64,000 bases of DNA from Nocardiopsis sp. FR4 (GCF_009830945.1 NZ_VWVV01000034.1:1-64000); one strand, 5' to 3'. Numbered from the stretch's first letter, positions 16,007 through 25,162 are shown. Numbers and translations are program-made. Notes: a model not told the origin generated them from the letters alone.

Positions 16007-18232
16007 GTGAACTCCAGCGACGCACAGACCACCTACCGCACCCAGGGCGGCGTGACCGTCCACCGCAGCGCCACCCCCTGCGACCCCGAGGTCCTCACCG
16101 ACCTCGTCCGCTCGGTCGAGGACCGCCGGGGCGGCGTCCTCTCCTCCGGCATGGAGTATCCGGGCCGCTACGACCGCTGGCACCTGGGCTACGTGGACCC
16201 GTGCCTGGAGATCACCACGCGCGGCCGCCGCGTCGCCGCCACCGCCCTCAACGAACGCGGGCGCGTCCTGCTCCCGGTCGTAGCCGAGGCGCTGTACTCC
16301 GCGGGGGTCCCCGACCCCGACAGCACGCTGGACGAGGTGAGCCGCGGCAGTGTCCGCGTCACCGTCCCCGAGCCCGATCCGGACGAGTTCTTCCCCGAGG
16401 AGGAGCGCAGCCGCCGTCCCAGCGTCTTCACCGCCCTGCGCGCCGTCATCGCCGCCCTGAGCAGCCCCGAGGACGCCAACCTGGGCCTGTACGGCGCCTT
16501 CGGCTACGACCTCGCCTTCCAGTTCGAGCCCGTCGAGCCGCACATCGCACGCGACCCCGGCGACCGCGACCTGGTGCTGCACCTGCCCGACGCCCTCGTC
16601 GTGCGCGACCGCAAGCGCGAGACCTGCGTGCGCTACACCTACGACTTCACCGTCCCCGCCGACGCCGGCCGCGCCGAGGCCACCACCCTCGGGCTGGAGC
16701 GCCGCACCGAACCCACCCCGCCGGTGGTGGCCGCCGAGGTGCCCGAGGGGCCCGAGCCCGGCTCCTACGCCAGGATCGTGGCCAAGGCGAAGGAGAAGTT
16801 CCGGCGCGGCGACCTGTTCGAGGTCGTGCCCGGACACCGCACCTACGCCCGCTGCTCCTCGCCCGCCCGCTTCTACGAGCTGCTGCGCGAGCGCAACCCC
16901 GCCCCCTACGAGTTCTTCTTCAACCTCGGCGAGGGCGAGTACCTGGTCGGCGCCTCCCCGGAGATGTTCGTGCGCGTCTCCGGCGAGCCCGGCACCGGCC
17001 AGCGGGTGGAGACCTGCCCGATCTCGGGCACCATCCGCCGCGGCGAGGACGCCCTGGGCGACGCCGAGAACATCCAGGAGCTGCTCTCCTCGGTCAAGGA
17101 GAAGTCCGAGCTGACCATGTGCACCGACGTGGACCGCAACGACAAGTCCCGGGTGTGCGAACCGGGCAGCGTCCGCGTGATCGGCCGCCGCCAGATCGAG
17201 ATGTACTCCCGCCTGATCCACACCGTCGACCACATCGAGGGCACCCTGCGCCGCGAGTTCGACGCCCTGGACGCCTTCCTCACCCACATGTGGGCGGTCA
17301 CCGTCACCGGCGCGCCCAAGACCTGGGCGATGCGGTTCATCGAGCAGAACGAGACCAGCCCCCGCCGCTGGTACGGCGGTGCCGTGGGCGTGCTCAACTT
17401 CGACGGCTCCATGAACACCGGACTGACCCTGCGCACCGCCCACATCCAGAACGGCGTGGCCGCGGTGCGCGCGGGAGCCACCCTGCTCTACGACTCCGAC
17501 CCCGAGGCCGAGGAGCGCGAGACCTTCCTCAAGGCGCGCGCCCTGCTGGAGACCCTCGCGCTGGGCGAGGAGGCCTCCGGGGAGCCGGTCCCGGAGAGCG
17601 CCGCCGAGGCCGCCGGTCCCGCCGAACCGCCGGGTGCGGGTATGCGGGTGCTGCTCGTGGACCACGAGGACTCCTTCGTCAACACCCTGGCCGACTACGT
17701 GCGCCGCCACGGCGCCGAGGTCACCACCGTCCGCTACGGGTTCGACCCCGCGCTGCTGGACCGGACGGCCCCCGACCTGGTCGTGCTCTCGCCCGGACCC
17801 GGCCTGCCCGTGGACTTCGCGATGTCGGCGCTGCTGGACGAGCTCGCCGCCCGGCGCCTGCCGGTGTTCGGGGTCTGCCTCGGGCTTCAGGCGATGGTGG
17901 AGCACGCGGGCGGGGAGCTGCGCACCCTGGAGCACCCGGTGCACGGCAAGCCCGGCCGGGTGCGCGTCAGGGGCGGGGCGCTGCTCGACGGCGTGGAGGA
18001 GGGCACCTTCCAGGCGGCCCGCTACCACTCCACCTACACCGTGCCCGATCTGGTCAAGCACTTCGAGGTCACCGCGGTGCTGGACGGCGAGGCGGGGGAG
18101 GAGCCCGTCGTCATGGCGATCGAGGACCCCGCCGCGCGGTGGTACGCGGTGCAGTTCCACCCCGAGTCCATCCTCACCGCGAGCGTCGGCGAGGGCGTCG
18201 TGGCCCGGGCCCTGCGCCTGGCCCGCGGCTGA
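16007..18232 (+). CDS. trpEG: Anthranilate synthase, fused TrpE-TrpG
   Basis: A 741-residue bifunctional enzyme converting chorismate and glutamine to anthranilate. GTG 16007 follows AAAGGA by six bases. The N-terminal part ('SSGMEYPGRYDRW') and chorismate-binding domain ('RRGDLFEVVPGHR', 'GASPEMFVRV', 'PISGTIRRGEDA', 'CTDVDRNDKSRVCEPGSV', 'VTGAPKTWAMRFI') match the fused TrpE(G) type of Streptomyces and rhizobia. A short linker leads to the amidotransferase domain from M546, with nucleophile C624 ('GVCLGLQ') and the His/Glu of 'FHPES'. PhzE (phenazine) enzymes share this architecture, but the Trp-Trp attenuator argues for tryptophan synthesis. No other trp gene follows. Confidence 0.95.
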   Translation: MNSSDAQTTYRTQGGVTVHRSATPCDPEVLTDLVRSVEDRRGGVLSSGMEYPGRYDRWHLGYVDPCLEITTRGRRVAATALNERGRVLLPVVAEALYSAGVPDPDSTLDEVSRGSVRVTVPEPDPDEFFPEEERSRRPSVFTALRAVIAALSSPEDANLGLYGAFGYDLAFQFEPVEPHIARDPGDRDLVLHLPDALVVRDRKRETCVRYTYDFTVPADAGRAEATTLGLERRTEPTPPVVAAEVPEGPEPGSYARIVAKAKEKFRRGDLFEVVPGHRTYARCSSPARFYELLRERNPAPYEFFFNLGEGEYLVGASPEMFVRVSGEPGTGQRVETCPISGTIRRGEDALGDAENIQELLSSVKEKSELTMCTDVDRNDKSRVCEPGSVRVIGRRQIEMYSRLIHTVDHIEGTLRREFDALDAFLTHMWAVTVTGAPKTWAMRFIEQNETSPRRWYGGAVGVLNFDGSMNTGLTLRTAHIQNGVAAVRAGATLLYDSDPEAEERETFLKARALLETLALGEEASGEPVPESAAEAAGPAEPPGAGMRVLLVDHEDSFVNTLADYVRRHGAEVTTVRYGFDPALLDRTAPDLVVLSPGPGLPVDFAMSALLDELAARRLPVFGVCLGLQAMVEHAGGELRTLEHPVHGKPGRVRVRGGALLDGVEEGTFQAARYHSTYTVPDLVKHFEVTAVLDGEAGEEPVVMAIEDPAARWYAVQFHPESILTASVGEGVVARALRLARG

Positions 18233-18259
18233 GGCACCTGGTACCCAGGCCCCTTCTTT

Positions 18260-18301
18260 ACCCGGATCCGTGCGTTCCGCCCGGAGTGTGCGGATCCGGG
18301 T
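18260..18301 (+). terminator. Terminator after trpEG
   Basis: ACCCGGATCCG (18260-18270) and CGGATCCGGGT (18291-18301) form an 11-bp perfect stem around a 20-base loop, 28 bp after the trpEG stop. Confidence 0.6.
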
Positions 18302-18409
18302 GTACCAAATGAGGACCCCATACGGTTACTGACCTGTGCAAAAGGCCCTTTTCCCAAAACACGGCCAATCAGAAAGTTTGATCAACCCGTTACGGGACAG
18401 TGGTTGTGT

Positions 18410-18550
18410 ATGGGTATTCTACTTACAATCCTCGGGATCATTCTCATCGTCGCCGGCGTCCTCGGAGTGCTGCGCGGACAGCTCCTCTGGGGCATCATCG
18501 CCATCGTCGTCGGACTCTTCATCGCGCCCGGCTACTTCTACGGCTTCTAG
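18410..18550 (+). CDS. 46-residue hydrophobic membrane protein
   Basis: A short frame starting ATG 18410 ('MGILLTILGIILIVAGVLG') and ending 'GLFIAPGYFYGF' before TAG. Two hydrophobic segments flank 'LRGQLLW', giving a small hairpin membrane protein. The pattern 'IVGxLxGQxxWGIxxIVVGLxIxPG' is one I associate with short conserved proteins of Streptomyces and relatives, of unknown function. Codon use is GC-rich at third positions after the first ten codons. No good ribosome binding site is present, so the start may be leaderless. Confidence 0.7.
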   Translation: MGILLTILGIILIVAGVLGVLRGQLLWGIIAIVVGLFIAPGYFYGF

Positions 18551-18875
18551 CCCGTGGAGGCTGACCCCTCCGGAGAACCGCGGACAACGAGCACGACCGA
18601 GCGCGAGTACGACGGACTACGGGCCGGGCGCCCGCCGGGTCACCCCGGTCGGGCCCCCGGCCCTTCCGCCGTGCTGACGTGTCCGCCGCTCCGGACGCAC
18701 TCGCCGACCGGGGCGCGCCCGCTCGCCCCCGCCGCCCGGTGTCGGCCCCGTGTACCCTCGGGGAGGGCTGGTCAGCCCCCCGCCCCCTCCCACGCCCCCG
18801 TGGCCCGGACACCCCCTGGTCACGGCCCTCAGGCGTGCGCCGGGGAGCCGGGGACACACGAACGGGAGGCATGCT
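18551..18875. other. Intergenic region before thyX
   Basis: About 325 bp without a supported gene. It is rich in GGGCC/CCCGG runs (18620-18665) that can fold into hairpins and may end the small-protein transcript. A GTGTACCCT element near 18748-18756 is a possible -10 for thyX. Confidence 0.35.
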
Positions 18876-19673
18876 GTGAAGAGGGTCGAGCCGCAGGTAC
18901 GTCTGGTGGCGCGTCCGCAGGTGGACTACGACGCCGTCGCCGACTACCTCGAGGAGGTCGGGGGACAGGCCTGGCTGGAGCGGTTCGACCGCGGTGAGCT
19001 CGACGCCCACCTCAACGACCCGCAGAACCTCGCCGAGTTCGCCGGGCGGCTGTGCTACCGCTCCTGGGAACCGGGCCTGAACCCCAACGTCACCCGGGTG
19101 CGCACGGACCAGGACGCCTACCTCGGCAACATCCTGGCCAGCCTGCACGGCTCGGTCCTGGAGCACATCAGCTTCAGTTTTGTACTGCACAATGTGTCAA
19201 GAGTGCTGACCCACGAACTGATTCGGCACCGCCCGGGCGTGGCCGTCTCCCAGGAGTCGCTGCGCTTCGTGCGCCTGACCGACCTGCCGTTCTGGTTCCC
19301 CGAGTGGGCGGAGAAGGACCCCGAGCTGATGGAGCGCGCCGAGGCGATGCTCCAGCAGATGGAGGAGTTCCAGCTCTGGATGGCGGACCACTTCGGCCTC
19401 GACGACGAGGGCGTGAAGTTCGCCGAGAAGAAGCACCGGACCTCGTTCATGCGCCGCTTCGCCCCCGAGGGCGTGGCGACCGGCCTGGTGTGGACCGCGA
19501 ACGTGCGCACCCTGCGCCACACCCTGGAGGCCCGCACCGCGCCCGGCGCGGAGGAGGAGATCCGCCTGCTGTTCGACCTCATCGGCCGGACGCTCCAGGA
19601 GGAGGCCCCGGCGCTCTTCGGCGACTACGAGGTCCAGGACGGCGCCTGGGTTCCGCGCTGGCGCAAGGTCTGA
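18876..19673 (+). CDS. thyX: FAD-dependent thymidylate synthase ThyX
   Basis: A 265-residue enzyme making dTMP from dUMP with folate and NADPH. GTG 18876 follows GGGAGG by six bases; upstream open frame is ignored. ThyX features are 'LHGSVLEHISFSFVLHNVSRVLTHELIRHR' region, the RHR triplet at 117-119, and the C-terminal 'WTANVRTLRHTLEARTAPGAEEEIR' dUMP/FAD segment. The signature is unusual: eight residues, not seven, separate RHR from the Ser of 'ESLR' (S128). It resembles a ThyX branch with 'RHRPGVAVSQESLRF'. The gene stands alone. Confidence 0.9.
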   Translation: MKRVEPQVRLVARPQVDYDAVADYLEEVGGQAWLERFDRGELDAHLNDPQNLAEFAGRLCYRSWEPGLNPNVTRVRTDQDAYLGNILASLHGSVLEHISFSFVLHNVSRVLTHELIRHRPGVAVSQESLRFVRLTDLPFWFPEWAEKDPELMERAEAMLQQMEEFQLWMADHFGLDDEGVKFAEKKHRTSFMRRFAPEGVATGLVWTANVRTLRHTLEARTAPGAEEEIRLLFDLIGRTLQEEAPALFGDYEVQDGAWVPRWRKV

Positions 19674-19687
19674 CCTCCTCGGGTACC

Positions 19688-19714
19688 GGCGCCCGCCCCC
19701 TCGGGGCGGGCGCC
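19688..19714 (+). terminator. Terminator after thyX
   Basis: GGCGCCCGCCCC, loop CTC, GGGGCGGGCGCC: a perfect 12-bp stem 14 bp after the thyX stop. Confidence 0.75.
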
Positions 19715-19819
19715 CTGGTGTCCGCGGCCGCACCCGGCCCCGTTCCGCCCGGCGCCCGACGGCCCACCCCGGTCTGGACGGCTGTGCTCCAGCCCGGTTC
19801 CGGGCCCGCCACGGGGACC

Positions 19820-19848
19820 TTGACAGGTTTTTACCGGCCAGTAATAAT
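19820..19848 (+). promoter_or_regulatory. Near-consensus promoter with central palindrome (lipase)
   Basis: TTGACA (19820-19825) and AATAAT (19843-19848, 17-bp spacer; TAATAA with 16) are the best housekeeping-type promoter in the window. TTACCGGCCAGTAA (19831-19844) between them is palindromic with one mismatched pair, so a repressor would occlude the promoter. It precedes the broken lipase gene by about 135 bp. Confidence 0.7.
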
Positions 19849-19985
19849 CGCGGCGCCCCTTCCTCCCAGGTACCGGAGCCTTCCTCGAACGACCGCGTCC
19901 CACCCCGCCCGCGGTCGGAGTTCGAGTCTCCCCCGCACCCCCGGCCGCGTCGGCGACCGGGGGCGTCCCCCCAACGAGAGTCCCC

Positions 19986-20670
19986 GTGAAGAGGACGAAC
20001 GCCCTCGCCGCGTTCCTGACCCTCCTCCTCGTCGCACCACCCGGCGGTCTCGCGCACGCCCAGGGCGGCTCGGCCTTCGGCCCCACCAGCAACCCGGTCC
20101 TCCTCGTCCACGGCTGCTCCTCCGACGGATCGGTGTGGAACACGATGGCGGCCCGCTTCGGGGCCGACGGGTGGCCCACGACCCACCTCGACCAGTGGAG
20201 TTACGACTACCGGCAGTCCAACGCGATCACCGCGCGACAACTCTCACAGGAGGTGGACCGGCTGCTGGGCCAGACCGCTGCCTCCCGCGTGGCCGTGGTG
20301 TCCCACTCCATGGGCGGTCTGTCGTCGCGCTACTACGCCAGGAACCCTCGACGGCGACGACCGGATCGATGCGTGGGTCTCCCTGGGAGGCCCCGACCAC
20401 GGCACCACCGCGGCGAACTCCTGTCTCGACACCTCCTGCACGGAGATGCGGCCCGGGTCGGATTTCCTCACCGCCCTGAACTCCGGTGACGAGACGCCCG
20501 GCCCTCCCCGCTACGGGACCTGGTGGTCGCCGTGCGACACGTTCATCAACCCCGACGACAGCACCGTGCTCAGGGGGGCGCAGAACACGCGGACCACCTG
20601 CCTGTCCCATACGGCGCTGACCACGGACGCGACCGTCTACGTTCAGGTGCGCGACTTCGTGAACCCCTGA
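19986..20670 (+). pseudogene. Secreted lipase (class 2 type), frameshifted
   Basis: GTG 19986 begins a signal peptide ('NALAAFLTLLLVAPPGGLAHA') and an alpha/beta-hydrolase: oxyanion region 'PVLLVHGCSSDGSVW', nucleophile elbow 'SHSMGG', then 'YYARN'. At 20346 one extra C (in AACCCTC) moves the sense reading to the +1 frame, where it continues as 'LDGDDRIDAWVSLGGPDHGTT' through 'CLSHTALTTDATVYVQVRDFVNP' to TGA 20670. Joined, it is a ~228-residue lipase with Ser, Asp and His candidates. Either the gene is inactive or the assembly has one base too many. Confidence 0.8.
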
Positions 20671-20682
20671 GCCGACGGCCCC

Positions 20683-20723
20683 GGAGGGGCGGGGGAGGCC
20701 ACGAGGACCTCCTCCGCCCCTCC
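20683..20723 (+). terminator. Terminator after the lipase gene
   Basis: Bases 20683-20698 and 20708-20723 pair over 16 positions with one G-U wobble around a 9-base loop, 13 bp after the lipase stop. Confidence 0.7.
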
Positions 20724-20759
20724 GCGCGTACGGGAGGCGGGGCGTGTCCTCCCACGCCC

Positions 20760-21005
20760 CCTAGGGTTTCTCGCGTGTTTCCAAAACAGGACTTTCCCCC
20801 GGGAAATTATATTTTCTAATCTTACCCTTTTTCGTTCTTTTCTTCGATATGTCCGTAGTAGAGGCGTTCCGAAATTCCCTGCCCGCTTGTTCTGGGGGGT
20901 GGTCTTTGTGGCCGGTTGGCGCAAGGATTACTTCGGATGCCCCGCTGTGTCGGTGATGCTGGCGGGTCGGACTGGTGTGAGAACCACGAAAGGGAAACGA
21001 GGGCA
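20760..21005. other. AT-rich intergenic segment
   Basis: About 245 bp with clearly lower GC than the rest, notably 20770-20890 (runs such as GAAATTATATTTTC and CTTTTTCG). No gene is supported. The low GC marks the left edge of the broken-gene region and could be horizontally acquired or a strong promoter region for the small secreted protein. Confidence 0.5.
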
Positions 21006-21330
21006 ATGGGCATGAGGGCTCTGGCGTACGCCGCGGCGGCGCTCGCGTTCACGGTGGGCGCGACCGTGCTGGGGGGCCGTTCCGGCGTACGCGGCGACCG
21101 GGGAGGTCGTGGTGTTCAAGACCGGGTTCGAGGACCTGGACCGCTACCGGGACCCGGCGTCGGGCAGTTGCCACACGCTGCCGGTGACCGCGCACGTGCT
21201 GGTGAACCTGACCGACTCGAATGTGCGTATGTACGCCGGTCGGGTCTGCTTCGGGCCCTCGGCCGCGGTGCCGCCCGACCGGGGCTGGCACGCCCCGCCC
21301 AGCGGGCAGTTCAGCTTCTCGGTGGACTGA
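21006..21330 (+). pseudogene. Small secreted protein, frameshifted in the signal peptide
   Basis: ATG 21006 (or 21012) starts a signal peptide 'MRALAYAAAALAFTVGATVLG'. In the run of six G at 21071-21076 one base too many breaks the frame; removing one G gives 'VLGAVPAYAATGEVVVFKTGFEDL', a textbook signal-peptidase site, leading into the frame that ends at 21330. The mature part (~80 residues) contains two Cys ('GSCHTL', 'GRVCFG') and 'GWHAPPSGQFSFSV'. It is probably a small disulfide-bonded exported protein of unknown role. Homopolymer error in the assembly is an equally good explanation. Confidence 0.7.
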
Positions 21331-21616
21331 CCGGTCAGGTCCCGCGCCTGCCCCCCGTCGGTCGCGGGACCTCTCGGCGTGCGGTCCCGCCCGGCGCGTC
21401 GGGCGGCAAAAGCCGCATAGTGGATGTACTTGATATTTCTCCTGCTTGCCCACGGTCCTCATCCTGTCCATTTCCGTGGTTTTGGTTGCGGGGACTTGTT
21501 CTCTTTTTTGGCGCTTCTGGCGGGGTGGCCGACGCTGGGCGGGAAACACGCTGGCGGTGTGTCCGAGGGGGTCCGCCGCGTGTCGAGGGGAAAGAACCGG
21601 AAAGGTGTTCGTTCGT

Positions 21617-22622
21617 ATGCTGCACACCTTCGTCGTCGGTCTGGGCAGATCGGGGGAGGGGCTGCACCTGCCCTCGCTCGCCACGGCGCGGGCCCAGGAC
21701 CCCGCCCTGTTCGCACCGGGACCGGTGGTGGGGTTCGACCCGTTCCGGGACCCGGTCGAGGGGGTGCTCACGGTCGACTCCCCGGAGGAGGCGGTGCGCC
21801 ACGCGCCGCCCGCGAGCACCGTCGTCCACCTGTGCACGCCCCCGCGCCTGCGCTCGGGTCCCCTGGAGCGCCTGGCGCGGCCGGGCTACCGCCGGTTCAT
21901 CGTGGAGAAGCCGCTCGCCCCGGACCTGGTCGGACTGGCGGCCGTGGCCCGGCTGCGGCGGCGCTGGGGCCCGGACATCACCGTCACCACCCAGTGGCTG
22001 GACAGCGCGCTCACCCGGCGGCTGCGCGCCGCCCGGCGGGGCCGGATCTTCGGCGAGCTGCGCTCGGTCACCGTCCTGAAGCACAAGCCCCGCTTCACCC
22101 GCACCGAGCGGGTGCCGGGCCGCCCCACCGCCTTCGACGTCGAGCTGCCCCACGCGCTGGCCGTGGTGGTCTCCCTCGCCGGAGGCGCCGACATCGCCTC
22201 GGCAGCCCTGGAGGACACGGTCACCGACCGGATCCGGCTGCCCCGGATGGGCCGCGCCCGGCTGGACTCGGCGCACCACTGCGGGGTGCGCAGCCGCATC
22301 GACTCGGACCTGCCCCGCCCGTACGCGAGCGCCGCATCACGCTGGAGTTCGACCGCGTCCTGGTCACCGGCCACTACCCGTGCAGCGGGGCCGACCACAC
22401 CGCCCAGCTGACGGTGGACGCCCTCGGCCGCCGACCGACCCGCTCGGTCTTCGACGACGACGCGCTCCCCGCGTTCCTGCGCTCGGCCTACGCCCGCGAC
22501 CGCCGCGCCCGCCCGGCACGCTCCCCGCCCAGGTCGAGGTGGTCCGCCTGCTCACCGAAGCCAAGAGCCTGTGCGCGGCTTCCGTCCGGAACCGGGAGGT
22601 GGACAGTGCCGTCGGCGCCTGA
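21617..22622 (+). pseudogene. Gfo/Idh/MocA-family dehydrogenase, two frameshifts
   Basis: From ATG 21617 the frame reads a Rossmann start ('TFVVGLGRSGEGLHLPSL'), 'VVHLCTPPR', the catalytic-type 'FIVEKPLAP' and 'AFDVELPHALAVVVSLAGGA'. Near 22331-22336 a base is missing and the sense moves to 'ERRITLEFDRVLVTGHYPCSGADHTA'. Near 22500 a second base is missing and the C-terminus 'PGTLPAQVEVVRLLTEAKSLC' continues to TGA 22622. About 335 residues when joined, the normal size of a sugar or inositol dehydrogenase. It was the first gene of a coupled operon. Confidence 0.8.
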
Positions 22623-23195
22623 GCGACCTCCGCTGGCCGGCATCGGGGACGAGGCCGCGCCCGGCCTCGGCACGCAGCTGGGGGCCCTGGCCGCGCTCGG
22701 CTGGAACCGCCTGGAACTGCGCTCGGTGGACGGCGTCCCCGTCGCCGCGCTGGAGGACCGGGCCTTCGCCGCGGTCGCGGAGCGCCTCCGCGCCAGCGGG
22801 ACCGACGTGGTCGCCGTGGCCTCCGTGATCGGGAACTGGTCCCGCCCCGCCCACGGCTACCACGCCCCGGACCTGCTGCCCGACCTCCTCGACCACGTGG
22901 TCCACGTGCACGTCAAGGACGCGGTGACCGGACCCGGCGGCCGGGTCGGCTACGTGCTCCCCGGGACCGGCGTGGCCGTGGTGGCCGACAGCCTGCGCCT
23001 GCTCGCCGCGCACGGTTACACCGGGGCACTGTCCATCGAGCCCCACCTGCACCTGCGACCGCACCTGCTGGCCGAGGGGGCCGACCCCGGCCGCGGTGAC
23101 CCGGCCGCATTCGTCACCTACGGCCGCACCCTGGAACGCCTCCTGGAGGACCTCTGGCCCGCGGCCTCCGCCCCTCACCCCAGGAAGGGGGTCCG
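22606..23195 (+). pseudogene. Sugar phosphate isomerase/epimerase, internally deleted
   Basis: GTG 22606 lies six bases after a perfect GGGAGG and overlaps the dehydrogenase end by 17 bases. The N-terminus 'LGTQLGALAALGWNRLELRSVDG' and 'VVAVASVIGNWS' is a TIM-barrel isomerase. It then jumps straight to 'DLLDHVVHVHVKDA', 'GYVLPGTGVAVV' and 'HGYTGALSIEPHLHL', so roughly 90-100 middle residues, including part of the metal site, are missing. The expected stop before the next start is also lost. Non-functional in all likelihood. Confidence 0.75.
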
Positions 23196-24521
23196 ATGCC
23201 GCCGACTCCGCCGCCCCGCCCTCGGCGCCGCACTGAGCACCGAGGACCACGTCCTGCTGCTGCGCCTGCTGGACCTGCCCACCGCGGGCCCCCTGGAGAC
23301 CGGACCGGGCGCCGCCCCGCCGCTCCTGCGCCAGGCCCAGGAACGCTACGCCCGCGCCGCCGCGGACCCGGGCTTCCACACGGTGCGCCACGCGCCGGCC
23401 GACCCCGCCGACCTGGACCGCCACCCCCGCCGACCCGGAGTCCCCGGCCCGCATCCTCATCTCCTCCGGCACCGAGGGCGTCCCGTCGATGGTCGCCTAC
23501 TCCCACAACGCCATGGCGGGCGGCCGGGGCAACTACCTGGGCGCGCTGCGCGCCGGGGCCGACCCCATGCGCAACCTCCTGCTGGTCTCCCTGGCCTCCT
23601 CCTTCGGCTCCCTCGGCGTGGTGACCCTGGCCCGGCACGGCGGAACCCTGGTGCTGCTGCCCCGGTTCGACCCGGCCGCCGCACTGGACGCGATCGAACG
23701 CCACCGCCCCACCCACCTCATCGGGGTGCCCACCATGCTGCGGCGCATCGCCCAGCACCCCGGAACCGCGGACACCTCCTCACTGCGCCTGGTGGTGGCC
23801 AGCGGGGCACCGCTGCACCGGGAGGTCCACCACGCCTGCGCCACCCGCTTCGGCCAACCGGTGGTCAACGTGTACGGGTCCACCGACGGGGTCAACTGCC
23901 ACACCGCCCGCGCCCCGCACGCCTGGGAACCGGGCCTGGCCGGACACCCCGCCCCCGACGTGGCCGAGATCAGCGTCCGCGGTCTTCGGGGCGTTCCGGT
24001 TCCACCCGGCGAGACCGGTGAGATCTGGGCCCGGGGCCCGAATGACCCCCCTGTGCCACGTCGCCGCCCCCACCTGGACGCCCGTCGGCGCGCCCCCGGC
24101 GGGTGGGTGCGCACCGGCGACCTGGGCCGCCTGGACCCCGACGGCGCCCTGAACGTGGTGGACCGCCTGCGCCGCACGGTGATCCGCGGCGGGGTCAACC
24201 TCTACCCGGCCGAGGTGGAGCGCGCCCTCAGCGCGCACCCCCGCCTCGTCGAGGCGCACTGCGTGCCCGTGCCCGACCCCGACCTGGGCGAGCGCATGTG
24301 CGCCTGCGTGGTCCCCGCCCCCGACTCCGCCCCGCCCGACCCCGGGGAGCTGATCGCCTTCCTGCGCGTACGCGGTTCGGGCATCCGCGCGCTCCCCGAA
24401 CACGTCCTCGTCCTGCCCGAACTGCCGCTCGGCCCGACCGGCAAGGTGTGCACCGCCACCCTGACCCGCGTCGCCGCCCGGGCCGTCGGTCCGAGCCAAC
24501 CCGCGAAGGAGGAACCCGTGA
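23196..24521 (+). pseudogene. AMP-dependent acyl/aryl-CoA ligase, several frameshifts
   Basis: ATG 23196 follows AGGAAGGGGG. The sense then moves through three frames: 'LSTEDHVLLLRLLDLP' in one, then from about 23420 'SPARILISSGTEGVPSMVAYSHNA' (A3 core, with altered Thr-Lys positions), 'VNVYGSTDGVN' (A5), a double shift near 24030-24100, 'WVRTGDLGRLDPDGALNVVDRLRRTVIRGGVN' region (A7-A8) and 'LPLGPTGKV' (A10 Lys). The original stop survives as GTGA at 24518-24521, overlapping the methyltransferase start, but is out of the present frame. The N-terminal half is also shorter than normal. Confidence 0.8.
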
Positions 24522-24733
24522 CCGCCACCCGGACCCCGGGCTCGCGCTACGTCTTCGACAACCACAGCGAGCACGCCGGCGACCAGCACCGCCTCCTGGC
24601 CGCCGCCTACGCCCCCATGACCACCCGGCGCCTGGAGCAGGCCGGAATCGCCCCCGGCTGGCGCTGCCTCGAAGTGGGCGCCGGAGGGGGAAGCGTCGCG
24701 CTCTGGATGGCCGCGGGCCACCTGACCCGTTGA
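24518..24733 (+). pseudogene. SAM-dependent methyltransferase, truncated
   Basis: GTG 24518 follows AAGGAGG. Seventy-one residues remain: 'YVFDNHSEHAGDQHRLLAAAYAPMTTRRL' region and the SAM motif I 'WRCLEVGAGGGSVALWMA', after which the frame ends abruptly. About 200 residues of a typical class I methyltransferase are missing. Confidence 0.75.
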
Positions 24734-24830
24734 CCTTCTACTCACAGCGAGTCCGGGCGCCCGAACCCGCTACAAGCACAAGGTCACGCGCAGAACGCCA
24801 GGGTGGGGCGCGCCTTTCCGGCCGCTGCGC

Positions 24831-25027
24831 ACCGACCGCGCCAGCAGGGCCGTCCGGGCCCGCGCCGAGGCGGCCTACCGGGCGACGACCGGCCCGGAGC
24901 CGCTGGCGGCCTGGCTGCCGCCGCGGGGCATGGCCAGCCGGGCCGACCGCTTCGATCTCCGGCCCGGGGGCGGGTACCGCACGGTGCTGGCCTACCTCGG
25001 TTCTGGCATGCCTCCCTCCCGGGGTTG
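24831..25027 (+). pseudogene. AHSA1/START-domain protein remnant
   Basis: An open stretch without a start codon reads 'TDRASRAVRARAEAAYRA', then 'PEPLAAWLPPRGM' and 'FDLRPGGGYRTVLAY', stopping at TGA 25025. This is the N-terminal half of an Aha1/SRPBCC-type protein that normally begins 'MTDRAS' and has ~150 residues. The start and C-terminal half are gone. It is joined almost directly to the truncated methyltransferase, consistent with a deletion that fused two broken genes. Confidence 0.65.
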
Positions 25028-25130
25028 AGAGCCTCCCTCGCGCCCGGCACGAGGCCCCTTCCCCTCCTCGCTGAAGGCGGCCCGCTCCGAGTCCTGACCT
25101 TCCTCCCTCCTTCCACCTCAACTGACCACG

Positions 25131-25162
25131 AAGCCCCGGAAACCGCTCGGTTCCCGGGGCTT
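25131..25162 (-). terminator. Terminator of the minus-strand TetR gene
   Basis: AAGCCCCGG (25131-25139) pairs with CCGGGGCTT (25154-25162) and AACC with GGTT inside it, leaving one A/C mismatch and a GCTC loop. It lies about 45 bp past the TetR stop. Confidence 0.65.

Noticed and set aside
16007..18232. Phenazine PhzE as an alternative for the fused enzyme
   Set aside because: No phenazine genes are adjacent and the leader senses tryptophan.
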